Shown one piece after another: positions 43,316-52,519 of a stretch of DNA of 64,000 nucleotides. Numbering within the stretch: position 1 is the first letter of the stretch; each line of letters begins with the position of its first letter. Source of the stretch: Trichobilharzia szidati (taxonomy: Eukaryota > Platyhelminthes > Trematoda > Strigeidida > Schistosomatidae); the NCBI GenBank assembly GCA_944472155.2, contig OX235277.1:41370758-41434757 (forward strand). Direction: 5' to 3'. A model generated the notes under the pieces. That model ran no database searches. It was not told the origin of the DNA and was given only the letters and a program-made list of their open reading frames with translations. A program made the position numbers and the translations under genes.

Positions 43316-43636
43316 TTAACAGGGCAAAGAAAGACTGATATCTGCTTCTTTATGGACGCATAAATCAGGTTTTACGCGCTTGATGGAAATGGCTTCAGCA
43401 AACTTAAGGAGGATTGAGCTCTTTTGCTTGATGATAATTTTGAACCACTTTTCGACGTCCACCTCATGACCCGTGTCAAGAAGGTGCCTGGCGATAGCAA
43501 TGTGTAAAGCATTTGTTCCCTTTAGACGTAAGCTTTTTGGTACATGTTCAGAAAATCGTAGATATGCTCTTCTTTCTGTTCTTCCAATGTAATTGCTCCC
43601 GCAGATACATGTATCTTCTGAAGCCATTTCCATCAA
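43316..43636 (-). CDS. PLE GIY-YIG endonuclease fragment
   Basis: 106 open codons: CICGSNYIGRTERRAYLRFS with the YIG motif and following Arg residues intact, EHVPKSLRLKG, then IARHLLDTGHEVDVEKWFKI and IKRVKPDLCV. The preceding GIY strand is not in this frame. The C-terminal residues lie inside the left inverted-repeat arm. Confidence 0.78.
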   Translation of the reverse strand: MMEMASEDTCICGSNYIGRTERRAYLRFSEHVPKSLRLKGTNALHIAIARHLLDTGHEVDVEKWFKIIIKQKSSILLKFAEAISIKRVKPDLCVHKEADISLSLPC

Positions 43637-43911
43637 GCGCCTAAAACCTGATTTATGCGTCCAGAAAGAAGCGGTTATCAGTCTTTCTTTGCCCTGTTAA
43701 CTGGATATTTTTCGTCCGAATGCGAGATACTGAAAAATTTTCATTGTGTATGATTATTATTGTTCAGAATTGTGTTTAGTATTGCATATACATATGTATA
43801 TATTATTAGTGTATGCGTATATTGATCGATTGATTTTTGTTTAAAATGAACTCTGTGCAAGTATGTTAAAATTGTTTCTGTAGATATATTTAATAATGTC
43901 TTTGTCCTGTA

Positions 43912-43963
43912 AGCAGCTGACGAGAAGGCGACGAAATAAAAGATGGTACCACTTTATTCTGCT
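43912..43963 (+). ncRNA. Hammerhead-like motif, right arm of PLE inverted repeat
   Basis: Stem I AGCAG (43912-43916) pairs with CTGCT (43959-43963). Core CTGACGA (43917-43923) and GAAA (43933-43936) are intact. Stem III ATAAA (43936-43940) pairs with TTTAT (43953-43957), and the cleavage position is T43958. Stem II is weak: after the G43924-C43932 pair little canonical pairing is possible. PLE terminal repeats are known to carry hammerheads, which supports the reading. Confidence 0.68.
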
Positions 43964-43990
43964 AAAACTGTAGTTGTTGCTTTGTTCAAA

Positions 43991-44670
43991 TTCATTAAGG
44001 GGAATAAATGTATGAAAAGAAACTGTATTCGTTCTCCTTATTATAGGATAAGAAATATTTGTAGCTCTAACTGGGTTGACTCAGAACTCGCCTTCCTAGT
44101 AGCCACACTCGCAGAAAATAGTTACATGAACCGATTTATTGACAGAAACACGAAAGATAATCAATCGAAACTGGCCACTGACTCAGTTCCAAAAACAGCC
44201 TATCTTCATTAATTTGGGATTTAAGGGTGACCAGGCTTCAGAATCCTTTCTTTAAATCAGTCAATATAACATTCGTTGCTGCAAAACTCCAGTCGACCTT
44301 CACTAGCCATAAGTTGTTCTCCATCACAGCAAGAGATAAGTTCCCCTGCATCCATGTGTATCTATCAGTCCACCCGCTCTTGTGCAGAAAAGTACATTGG
44401 CCGTAGCCAGAGGATGCTTTCCAAGTGGATACCAGGACACATTTCAACATGCTTTTACAAGGGAGAAAGGAAGGGTGTGCGAAGCTCTATACTGGACCAT
44501 TTGATTAACTCCTGTTACTCTACGAAACCCGACCATGATTTTAAGATCATATATTAGATGCACGCTCACTTTCCACTTTTTCAGCATTCTAAACGTCTTA
44601 AGAAAGCAGATGCCTTGATAATTGATGAATCCAAGTCAGACCTCTGCGTATGAATAATGTATGTGCAGTC
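43991..44670 (+). mobile_element. Penelope-like element, RT end and GIY-YIG (plus)
   Basis: Continues from the right arm in frame: VALFKFIKGNKCMKRNC, then YYRIRNICSSNWVDSELAFL and LAENSYMNRFIDRNT (PLE thumb). After shifts MCIYQSTRSCAEKYIGRSQR (GIY-YIG with YIG intact), MLSKWIPGHIS and ILDHLINSCYSTKPDHDFKI. Ends ADALIIDESKSDLCV near 44650. Confidence 0.82.
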
Positions 44671-44674
44671 CCTA

Positions 44675-44854
44675 TTTTTTATTATAGCTTGATTCCACAC
44701 AGTATTTTGGTACAATTATGGAATTGTCAGTATGTAATATCCGTAGCCCAAATTCAGCAGACTGACCATTGATATCAGGTGTGTACCGGCCAGGGATCGA
44801 ACCCTGGACCGTGTTCATGAATAGCGGGCTACCTAACCGTTGTGCCACCGTAGA
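44675..44854 (-). mobile_element. tCR1 SINE (minus)
   Basis: Head GGTGGCACAACGGTTAGG ends at about 44850, B box GGTTCGATCCC near 44797, linker GATATCAATGGTCAGTC, CR1-type tail GTGTGGAATCAAGCTATAAT ending at 44682. Confidence 0.85.
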
Positions 44855-44959
44855 ATAGGAAGGGGGGATAAACATTTATTTATTTTTTGTTTTGTTTTTC
44901 TAATCTATGTACCTTTCCCTTATTATCCCTATTATTATTGCGACTGTTATTGTTTTTGT

Positions 44960-46172
44960 TCTCACTTTGAATAGTTTCCAGGATTATTTCACTTGTCCAA
45001 CTTATTATTTGGACCTCTTGGACCGGAACAGGCTGGATTCAGGAGAAACAAGTCACGCATCGATCAAATCACAACACTATGGATCATCACTGAACAGAGC
45101 TTGGAATGGCAGTCACCTCTCTATCTCAACTTCATTGACTTTGGAAAGGCCTTCGATAGTCCAGCGTTCAGTGAGAGGTGATTTGGGAACTACTTCGCTA
45201 ACACGAGTTGCCGCCAAAAAGTATACATCTCATTCAACAGTTGTACGACAATGCTGCATGCCAAGTAATCCACAATGGAGAACTGACGGAATCGTTCGAA
45301 GTGAGGACGGGAGTAAAACAAGGTAGGCTGGCTGCCCACTATCTTCATTGATTTTCCTGATTGCGGTAGACTGAATGATGTGACAGACAGAGGAGTGTAG
45401 CGAGAAGAGAGGCATAAAATGGACCCACACAAAAACTTAGAGGATCTGTACTTCGCCGATGATATATGTCTGATTTCTCACAAACTGGAAGGTATGTAAG
45501 TGAAAAGCAACAAGTTGGCAGAAGAAGAACCTAGAGAAGATAGGACTTCAGGTGAACATAGAAAAAACAGATGTAGGTGATGAAGATTCCTGGCCAACAG
45601 CAACAGCAACAGTAACAACAACAGACAACAATCAGCATAAATGGGAGAAGTCTGAAAGAAGAAACCTCCTTTACATGCCTACCTGGGAAGCATCGCTTCA
45701 ACAACAGGTGCACGGAGCTGATGAGAATACCAAAGCGAGAATTGGGAAAGCAAGGCAAGCTTTCATTATTCTCAAGTCTTTGTAGAGATCAACAGCACTG
45801 GTCAGCATGAAAAATAAGATCCAGATTTTCAACTCCAATGTGACTTCAGTGCTACTATACGGAGCAGAGACTTGGCGCCGTGTCACGAAGGCCACTTCAA
45901 ACAAACTACAGACTTTCATCAACAACTGTCTTCGCTCAATAACACTTTAGATCAGATGGCCGGCCGGAAAAGATCAGCAACAGGGATCTCTGGGAGCGAA
46001 CCAACCAACCAACCCAGTAGGAACCAATTGTGCAACAAACATGAAGAAAAGAAATGCAGGTGGATTAGTTGCCATACTCTTAGAAAAGAAACCATCAAGT
46101 GATATCACACTCCAGGCTCTCTCTCTGTCGAGTGGAACCCGAATAGGAAGCGGCGAGTTGGTGGTTATTGCG
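44960..46172 (+). mobile_element. RTE-like LINE, RT domain to near 3' end, decayed
   Basis: Starts FGPLGPEQAGFRRNKSRIDQ, LYLNFIDFGKAFDS (RT motif A), NKVG..G.LPTIFID (motif B with shifts), LEDLYFADDICLISHKLEG near 45440, where FADD is intact, then GLQVNIEKTDV (45547), a CAA/CAG-rich stretch (45597-45640), KARIGKARQAFIILKSL (45729) and KNKIQIFNSNVTSVLLYGAE (45810). Several frameshifts. It is cut by the tHH-3 copy at 46173 before its 3' end. Confidence 0.88.
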
Positions 46173-46400
46173 AGGGTGACAATACACTACAATTCTACAG
46201 AAGATCAATCGCGAGCCTAAATAGCTCAGTGGTAACATCTCTGACTGACGATAATACTGAATGACGCGGGTTTGAATCTCACAAGGGACATGAGTCCCTT
46301 CGAGGTTACAGATACGCTTTTCTGACTGACGAGTGCCGACTAATACGAAACCTAGGTCATGTGAGGCTTCCTGCCTATTGCCTCCAACCATCTAATAAAA
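46173..46400 (+). mobile_element. tHH-3 retroposon (tRNA head on plus)
   Basis: CACTACAATTCTACAG leads into the tRNA-like head GAGCCTAAATAGCTCAGTGG (A box) and B box GGTTTGAATCTC near 46269. The hammerhead follows at 46320-46362, then the tail GCCTCCAACCATCTAATAAA. Truncated at the 5' side relative to the foldback copies. Confidence 0.85.
46320..46362 (+). ncRNA. Hammerhead remnant (tHH-3)
   Basis: Core CTGACGA (46326-46332), GTGC (46333-46336), GAAA (46347-46350), palindromic stem III ACCTAGGT (46350-46357), cleavage C46358 in GTC. Stem II partner is AATAC rather than GCAC, and ATGTG after the cleavage site does not pair with the 5' side, so stem I and stem II are damaged. Confidence 0.7.
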
Positions 46401-46795
46401 TCATCATCTGTTTATTTCTTCATATTGTTTACTTTTTATTTATGCATCGTTTATTTATTAACCTTTTTTGCTTGCATAATAATTATCCACACACACACAA
46501 AATACACAAATGTTTTTTCCGTATGAATGGCTGGCTAACCATCTGTCACTCGAACTGTGATTAGTCACCATCAGTAAAACTCATTGGTGATGTATTCCTT
46601 ATGGTTGCTGTTTTTCTTGTTGTTGTTGCTATTATAGTGGTTTTTTAAAAGTAGAAATAAAATTATTTGTAATTTTTCATTATTCCATAATTCCTATAAC
46701 AAGGAATAGTTGTGAAGGGTGAAAAGAAAGTTGAGATCACGGTAGGATTTTAACTGGCCACGTTAGAACGTGGCGGCCAGTCTAAAACTTGGATT
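46401..46795. other. Unassigned
   Basis: AT-rich; a 67-codon frame at 46361 overlaps the tHH-3 tail and is chance. Confidence 0.4.
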
Positions 46796-47425
46796 ACGGA
46801 AACCTCCATCATTGTGTTGTATAGAATTTCTCTTGTACATTTTGTACTAAAATATGCTTTCTAATGGTATTGAGTAATTCTCTTTTGTATGCATAGCTCC
46901 GGTTTTCTATGTGAATGGCCAGAGCTTCAGCAATACAAAGAAGACGAAACCGTATTGCCTTTGATAGGTTATTCTTGACTCTGTAGATTACTTTGAAGCA
47001 GGAGGCGTTTGTTGAGATGGAATGATCAGTGTTAACCAGGTGTTCAATTATCGCACTCCTTATTTCACCACTGCTGCCTTTTCGCAACCATGCTGAATAT
47101 TTTTCTTGAATCCTCTTGAGCAGGGTGCGCGTCGGACGACCGATGTACCTGGATCCACAGCAGCAGGTGAACTGATGTATGCACATAGAAATGGTCAGAT
47201 GCGGAATCTTGTCCTTGAGGCTTCTGCAGATCAGTGGGCGACTGGAGAACACTATTCTTAGCGTTGCTGCAAAGAATGTTCTTCTCAGAGATGATGTGAT
47301 CCGTCTCTTGAGAGTATCGCTTGTTAAATCTCCCTTGAAATTCGAGTTCATGTAGAGTTTCATTTTAGGTGCAAGTGAAGTTTCATTTCTCCAAATTCTT
47401 GGTTTGATAGAAAGAAACTGTTGTT
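46796..47425 (-). mobile_element. Penelope-like element, GIY-YIG end, little decayed
   Basis: See the coding entry. It lies alone, without RT. The 3' side on the minus strand ends near 46800. Confidence 0.82.
46809..47363 (-). CDS. PLE GIY-YIG endonuclease region, 184 open codons
   Basis: MKLYMNSNFKGDLTSDTLKR, RTFFAATLRIVFSSRP (linker seen in PLEs as R.FFAA.L...F.S.P), then MCIHQFTCCCGSRYIGRPTR, the GIY-YIG core with a Cys cluster and intact YIG. LLKRIQEKYSAWLRKG, IIEHLVNTDHS and IAEALAIHIENRSYAYKREL follow, the usual PLE ending. The longest intact GIY-YIG coding region in the window; the first Met is internal to the family protein. Confidence 0.82.
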   Translation of the reverse strand: MKLYMNSNFKGDLTSDTLKRRITSSLRRTFFAATLRIVFSSRPLICRSLKDKIPHLTISMCIHQFTCCCGSRYIGRPTRTLLKRIQEKYSAWLRKGSSGEIRSAIIEHLVNTDHSISTNASCFKVIYRVKNNLSKAIRFRLLCIAEALAIHIENRSYAYKRELLNTIRKHILVQNVQEKFYTTQ

Positions 47426-47569
47426 AATCTCCACCTACCAGAGCGAATATATTTCATGTTATTTCGATTACATTTTGTTTTCACGATATAATTTCATACC
47501 CTTAATTCTGTCTTTATCTATGCTCTTGACCCGACTATATTCTGTACCACTGTTCAACTAGATTATTCC

Positions 47570-47945
47570 AGAGTTGGTTTGTAAGGATTAGATTTGTTTT
47601 TTACGAGTTTGACCACGGATTGATATCAGTCAGAGAAACATTGAAAACCAGAATTGGGGTACTGGACAGCTGTTTCATCCTAGTTTGAGACTCATCGGTA
47701 GTACGCGCCCACTGGGGTTCAAACTCACGACCTTCCGGTTACAAGGTTACCATTCAGTCACTGACCCATGAATTTTCGCTCCTACCAATTTGTGTTTTAG
47801 TGTGACCACCAACCAATGTCATATGCGGGACATCCATCCTCATTCTTGATTGGTTGAACCTCAGTGGTTACGACTTCTCACTAGAACTCCAAGAAACTCC
47901 GTCTGTAGCAAGTCACTAGCGTGCATCAGATTAATTTTCAAGAGT
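47570..47945 (-). mobile_element. tHH-1b retroposon (minus), full length
   Basis: Reversed: tail (GATATCAATCCGTGGTCAAA, AACAAATCTAATCC) near 47575-47630, hammerhead 47658-47710, tRNA block (B box near 47718), 5' part to AGTCACTAGC near 47920. Confidence 0.85.
47658..47710 (-). ncRNA. Hammerhead, one core change (tHH-1b)
   Basis: Minus strand: stem I GTACT pairing with AGTAC, core CCGATGA (only U4 changed to C), stem II GTCT / GGAT with wobble pairs, GAAA, palindromic stem III ACAGCTGT, GTC cleavage triplet. The core change should abolish activity. Confidence 0.7.
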
Positions 47946-48065
47946 TGGTCTGTAAGTGTGAGTACTGCCGATGATTCCCAAAACTAGGATGAAACAGCTG
48001 TCCAGCACTCCTGTCTGATTTTCAATAGTTCTCTAAATGATTTCAATCCATGATCAAACTCGTAA
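47946..48065 (+). mobile_element. tHH-1b 3' fragment
   Basis: Hammerhead 47955-48013 (GAGTACTGCCGATGATTCC region, GATGAAAC, ACAGCTGT, GTCCAGCAC), then tail GATTTCAATCCATGATC. Pairs with the preceding minus copy as an inverted repeat. Confidence 0.75.
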
Positions 48066-48384
48066 AAAATAAATTATTTAACCCTTACTTCAGTATATTG
48101 TCAATGCAATACCTCGATTCAATCAGTAACATTAGTTCCTAGAAAAGAATTTTCTAGCAGTTATCTATGTGTACAATGCCAAGCTTAACAGCAATTTTTT
48201 TCCATTACACTACTGAACCACATGATATTAACGGCCTTCACCATCGTGATCAATAATTAAAGCATGTGAATATTCTGCAATTCTGCTCAGTTTGTTATTG
48301 ATACTTTGTTCTAGAGCTTTTTATGGAAGGCCTCTAACTATCTAACGTTCACTAAAAAGCCACTGGTAATAACTGGTCTCTATT
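48066..48384. other. Unassigned
   Basis: No coding or repeat signal. Confidence 0.4.
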
Positions 48385-48812
48385 CAAGTATTGGTTTGTA
48401 GGGATTTGGTTGATTGGTTACAGGATTTCATTATGAATATCAGTGAGATGCTCACTAGCGACTTGCCCTATTCAGGTAGGTAGTTACCTGGGGTTCTAGT
48501 GAGAAGTCGTGACCAGTAGGGTGCAACAGGTGGGGTGTGAGGACAAATACTCACCAAAGACATTGGCTACAGGTTGGGCTATATCGTGAATTGGCAGAAG
48601 TAAGAATTCATGGCTCTGCCGTTGGATCGGGTCCCAGTGGCTTAATGGTCTACGAGCTCGCTAGCCTTGCAACCAGAAGTCCCTGGGTGCGGACCCATGT
48701 GGCAGATGCGTACTGTGAAGAGTCCCAAACTAGGACGAAACAACTGCCCAGTACTCCCAGGTTTTCCAATGGTTCTCTAACCAATGTCAGCTCATGATGA
48801 AATCCTGTAACT
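48385..48812 (+). mobile_element. tHH-1a retroposon, best full-length copy, with inverted tail at its 5' end
   Basis: Begins with inverted tail (AGTATTGGTTTGTAGGGA, ATTTCATTATG), then the body GCTCACTAGCGACTTGCCC, GTCGTGACCAGTAGGGTGC, GGGCTATATCGTGAATTGG, A box TGGCTTAATGG (48638-48648), a B-box region with GGTGCGGACCC, hammerhead 48700-48755 and tail GTCAGCTCATGATGAAATCC. In the ribozyme stem II GTCC/GGAC and GAAA are intact; the core lost one base (CTGTGAAGA). Confidence 0.88.
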
Positions 48813-48814
48813 GG

Positions 48815-49832
48815 TCTCTATGTCTTCTGGTCACTCAGTGAGGCATTCGAAGTGCATAGAGGAGTAAGGCAAGCTGGCTGCCTATTGTCACCGACTATAT
48901 TCTTAATTGTGGTGGACTGGATTATACGTCAGACTGTTGTGGTCGAGGGGTCAGGAGTACGCTAGACCACCGATAAGAAGACTCTAGAAGAACCGGATTT
49001 CGCAGATGATATATGTATAACGTCACACAAACTCGAAAACTTACAGGCGAAAGCCAACAAACTGTCAGAAGACACTGGCAGGCAGCGAAGACAGGACTGG
49101 AGATGAACATAGAGAAGACGGAGGTGATGAAGGTAACCAACAAATAGCAACAAAAACTAGCACCAATCACCATCAGCGGGCGAGATTTAACAGAGGTCGC
49201 CTCCTTCACTTATCCAGCCAGGAAGCATCCTTTCAACTACAGCCGGATGGAACGGACGCAGATGTCAAAGTCAAAGTCAGAAAGGCAAGATACGCCTTCA
49301 GCAACCTGAAACCAGTTTGGAAATCTTCCGCTGTCACTCAGAATAAAAAACAAAACTCGCATTTTCAAAACCAATGTCAAGTCGAGTCTTCTATATGGGT
49401 CAGAAACTTCCCGTGTCATGAAAAGTATTTCCAACAGGTTGCAGACTTTCATTAACAGCTACCCACTTCACTGTGTGGCTCCATACTGAAAATCAAATAA
49501 CCAGAAAGAATAAGCAACAAGAAACTATGGGAACAAAGCAAACAAGAATCGATCGCTCAACAAATATGTAGGAGAAAATGGAGATGGGTGGATAGGGTAT
49601 ACACTGAGGAGGCCGCCGAATGACATCGCACGCCAGACCCTCAAAGGGATCCAAATGGGAAGCGACGAGTGGGTCGTAGGTGCGAGGATGATATGGAGGT
49701 GATCGTGTGAAGAAGAGATGAGAGATTATGGTCAATCGTGGACCCAGCAGAAGAGGACGGCAGAAAACAAAACAAAGTGGAGATGTGTTGTTGAAGCCCT
49801 ATGTTTCACTGGGAACGCAAGAGAATAATAAT
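48815..49832 (+). mobile_element. RTE-like LINE, RT C-terminal half with complete 3' end
   Basis: G.RQAGCLLSPTIFLIVVDW (motif B, about 48865), then motif C as PDFADDICITSHKLENLQ (about 48990) with FADD intact, GLEMNIEKTEVMKV (49100), a CAA-rich variable site (49140-49160), ADVKVKVRKARYAFSNLKPV and RIKNKTRIFKTNVKSSLLYG with ETS in shifting frames. The 3' end is GCCCTATGTTTCACTGGG and AACGCAAGAGAATAATAATA. It supplies the tail shared with the tRTE SINEs. Confidence 0.88.
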
Positions 49833-49975
49833 AGTGTCTTCTAGTCAGGACAGCACTGCTATCTGTTTATCTTTGAAATATTTTTTCACTCCTAATCTTA
49901 GATAGAGGAGCATGTTTAGAATCTGATTCTGCAGTTCATCGTTAAGTTATCATCTTATAATTTCACATCTCAAAC

Positions 49976-50206
49976 TTTTTATTCTTTTCTTTGCATTCCG
50001 AGTGGATTATATAGGGCTTCAAGCTTGAAGTGTCAGTATCGGTGGTACGGTTTTTAATTGGTGGAGTTCTTAGTCTCACGTCCGAACTTTTCTCTGCTCG
50101 GAGCTTAATATTGACTTAAGAAGATTTTGAAGTGTGTCTACCGGGAATCGAATCCCGATCCACGCACGAGGTTGGCGAGCGTTCTACCGTTGAACCACTG
50201 ACGGAC
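49976..50206 (-). mobile_element. tRTE SINE (minus)
   Basis: Head GTCAGTGGTTCAACGGTAG ends at about 50204, B box GGGATTCGATTCCC near 50150, RTE-type tail (GGAATGCAAAGAAAAGAAT) ends at 49976. Confidence 0.8.
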
Positions 50207-51154
50207 AAATTTAACACTGCTAAACAAGTTACTTCGCTTGTTTCTCTTGACCGTAATTTTTGATACAGCGAAAAGAAAAAAAAGTATTTTGATATGAACT
50301 TCTTCGTTAGACATTCGTAGTATCCGCCTCTTACAGATTTTAAAGGCCTATAGATATATGCAAGAATTCTAACTAGACAAGAAACCCAAAGTATCATTAC
50401 CCACAGAATATGGACGCTATCAAGAGTTAGCATAAGAACTCTACTGAATCTAGTCCAAGTACTTTTCTCTGTCGGTAACGTAATCTAGCTTCAAATCAAT
50501 TCCACTGTCATGAACTCAACAATCTGACTTCAGCCCGTCACTTGTAGCCATATGAGTTTCTCGAAACTGTGATAAGAATTCGTGACTGTTACAGTCCACT
50601 GATAAGATTAGATGGTCAAGGCGCTATACTACAAACTGATAGTAGCTAAACGTCATACACCTACCAGTGAATATTGTGATTACTAGTTCTATTTTAGCTC
50701 GCATATCTCTGGAGTGGACAAACTTATGCTTCATCTCCAAAGAGCCTCCAACTATGAAGAATTAGGTAACCAGTTATCCGTCGTTATTCAACTTATAAAC
50801 AAAATGCAAGCACTGCAAGATTGAAGCAATGATTAATCGAACTGATAATACATAACTGATATTGCTTATATGCTTATATTCATATATGTATCTATCACAC
50901 TTTTCATTAGAAGATAACAAAACAAGATAAGGTCATACTATAAAATCAGGTCACTTGTAACTAACTACCTTATACATTGCAAATGAATAAACAAATAAAC
51001 AAAATAAATCAGTACACTTGAGGTCAAAATGTAAATTAATTAGAGGTAATTGACTTCAGGTCATATCTTTCTAAAACAGCACAGTTCACTTAAAATAGTT
51101 AAAGAATACATTACAAGAAAACAACAAAAATAAACTTAAGTGTAGATTGCATTA
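50207..51154. other. Unassigned
   Basis: No coding frame with a family signature; AT-rich after 50850. Confidence 0.45.
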
Positions 51155-51265
51155 AGAATTGATACCACTTATAGAAGGATTGAAAACCAGCGCGCATGAT
51201 ACAACTGTTTTGTCTTAGGCTGAGACCTTTCAGGGTTGTTCCTCCATCACTCCATTAGGGACCGA
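51155..51265 (-). mobile_element. tHH-1 remnant (minus)
   Basis: GGTTTTCAATCCTTC, AAGACAAAACAGTTGTATC and CCTGAAAGGTCTCAGCC on the minus strand follow the ribozyme-to-tail order. Confidence 0.45.
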
Positions 51266-51466
51266 GCCACAAATTACAAGTTAAGTATGTCGGCATCTCA
51301 TTCTCTGAGATGGAATGCAATGGCTCGTCAATTCGAACTTCGCCACAACTAAGCAACTTTGTCGACAACCGGCCTCCACACGCCCAACATGACAGGGTAT
51401 CCATCGCAAAGCTAGTCACCAGTGTGCAGAAGAAGAATATCAGGTTTGTTTATTTTAGTTTTAGAT
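51266..51466. other. Unassigned spacer
   Basis: Short; nothing recognised. Confidence 0.3.
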
Positions 51467-51905
51467 TTTCCCGTCGATTGATTGGACCGAAGTGCTCGGT
51501 CTAGGGTTGACATATCGGCTTCTTGTGCAGATGCTTCGACGATGTTTGGCCATGCAACTAGAAGTCAATTGGTGGATGGTGACTAGCAGTGGAATCCAGG
51601 ATACGCATTTCGTCCTATTTAGGACTCGCCCTCCAGCTGGATGTACCTGTATTCCCCAGTGAGTGATGATGTTCCCACCACGGAGGCTCGAACCCAGTAC
51701 CCATAGTTTCAAACGCCAAACCTTTATCCGCTAGGTCACTTGGGCCATGAGAGCCACCCGTTGTGCACTGGATTCGAGGCTCGGTAGCAACACCATCACT
51801 CACTGCGGAATGAAGGTACATCCAGCTGGAGGACGAGTCACAAATAGGACGAAATTCGCATCCTGGATTCCACTGCTAGTCATCATCTACCAATCTTATT
51901 CAAGT
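51467..51905. mobile_element. tHH-2 (Sm-alpha-like) head-to-head inverted dimer
   Basis: Minus copy 51467-51760 is full length (head GGCCCAAGTGACCTAGCGG, B box GGTTCGAGCCTCC, ribozyme, CCACTGCTAGTCACC, tail TTCGGTCCAATCAATCGACG). A short GTTGTGCAC spacer follows, then a plus copy (51770-51905) without the A box. Ribozymes: minus about 51593-51650 and plus about 51815-51868. Both keep stem I (ATCCAG / CTGGAT) and GAAA; the minus one also keeps stem II GTCC / GGAC. The core is CTGGAGGGCGA or CTGGAGGACGA, 4 nt longer than canonical. Confidence 0.85.
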
Positions 51906-51954
51906 GGAGTGATGGACGCGCACTCCTGGAGAGTTTCTAGCTAAAATAAAAAAC

Positions 51955-52055
51955 CGTCTGGTTGCTCCTCCCTTTCACAGGTTCTCTAAATGATGTTGAA
52001 TTTGTGAATAAGTAAACATTGGAATCAATCAAACCTCTACAGACCAAAAATTTGA
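51955..52055 (+). mobile_element. tHH-1 tail fragment
   Basis: GGTTCTCTAAATGATGTTG, AATCAATCAAACC and CTACAGACCAAAAATTTGAA match the family 3' tail only. Confidence 0.55.
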
Positions 52056-52519
52056 AGAAACAGTTAACGCGAAAATGAAGTAGCCGAGATTAGCCAGCAA
52101 GGGAATCTAAAAGGTTGCTTTAGTCATTTCGCGGTACCTCACCAGATTATTGTTAATACAGTTATTATACTCAGTTGCCAGTAGAACATAAGGCTTCACC
52201 AGAATTTCCAATCAGTTTTCACTAGACGGGGACTGCCTGGAGCATGATATTACCCAAAGCTTTTCTCAGAAAATGTCGTCACCTAGAGTTTACTAGCAAG
52301 TCCAAAGTTCAGAAAAAAACAACAGAGGGAAGGCTGAGGTTGGGGCTAGCGACCATACCCAGAGAAATCAATACACTCGCCACAGAAACATCACCACTAC
52401 ATAGATATGTATATGTATATATGTTCTTCGAATCCGAATCCAAGAACAGTAATTGGCTGTAAAAAGGCATGATATACATTCCTTCATATCAATGCATGCA
52501 GATAATTATGGATACCAGT
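52056..52519. other. Unassigned
   Basis: A 72-codon frame at 52244-52462 has no known motif. Confidence 0.4.

Larger units (their letters stand above)
42870..43665 (-). mobile_element. Penelope-like element, GIY-YIG end and terminal repeat (minus)
   Basis: Minus strand from about 43636: GIY-YIG frame (separate entry), then the terminal repeat 43398-43026, forming the left arm of the inverted repeat. From 43025 to 42870 a short PLE coding piece follows in the same orientation (YRYSTNKKLLSGSFHERFHC). Confidence 0.85.
43026..43990. repeat. Inverted repeat, two 373-bp arms, 219-bp spacer
   Basis: Left arm 43026-43398 and right arm 43618-43990 are reverse complements of equal length with only a few differences, all near the inner ends. 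By eye about 99 percent identical. Arms include the PLE protein C-terminus (KRLKPDL side), a terminal repeat with TATACATATGTATAT, and a hammerhead-like motif near the outer ends. The spacer holds GIY-YIG coding sequence. Flanking PLE sequence is far more decayed than the arms. Confidence 0.92.

Noticed and set aside
26797..48013. Compensatory G-C to A-U change at the base of stem II in tHH-1b
   Set aside because: On exact alignment the pair is U opposite U, or G opposite U, not A-U. No covariation is claimed there.
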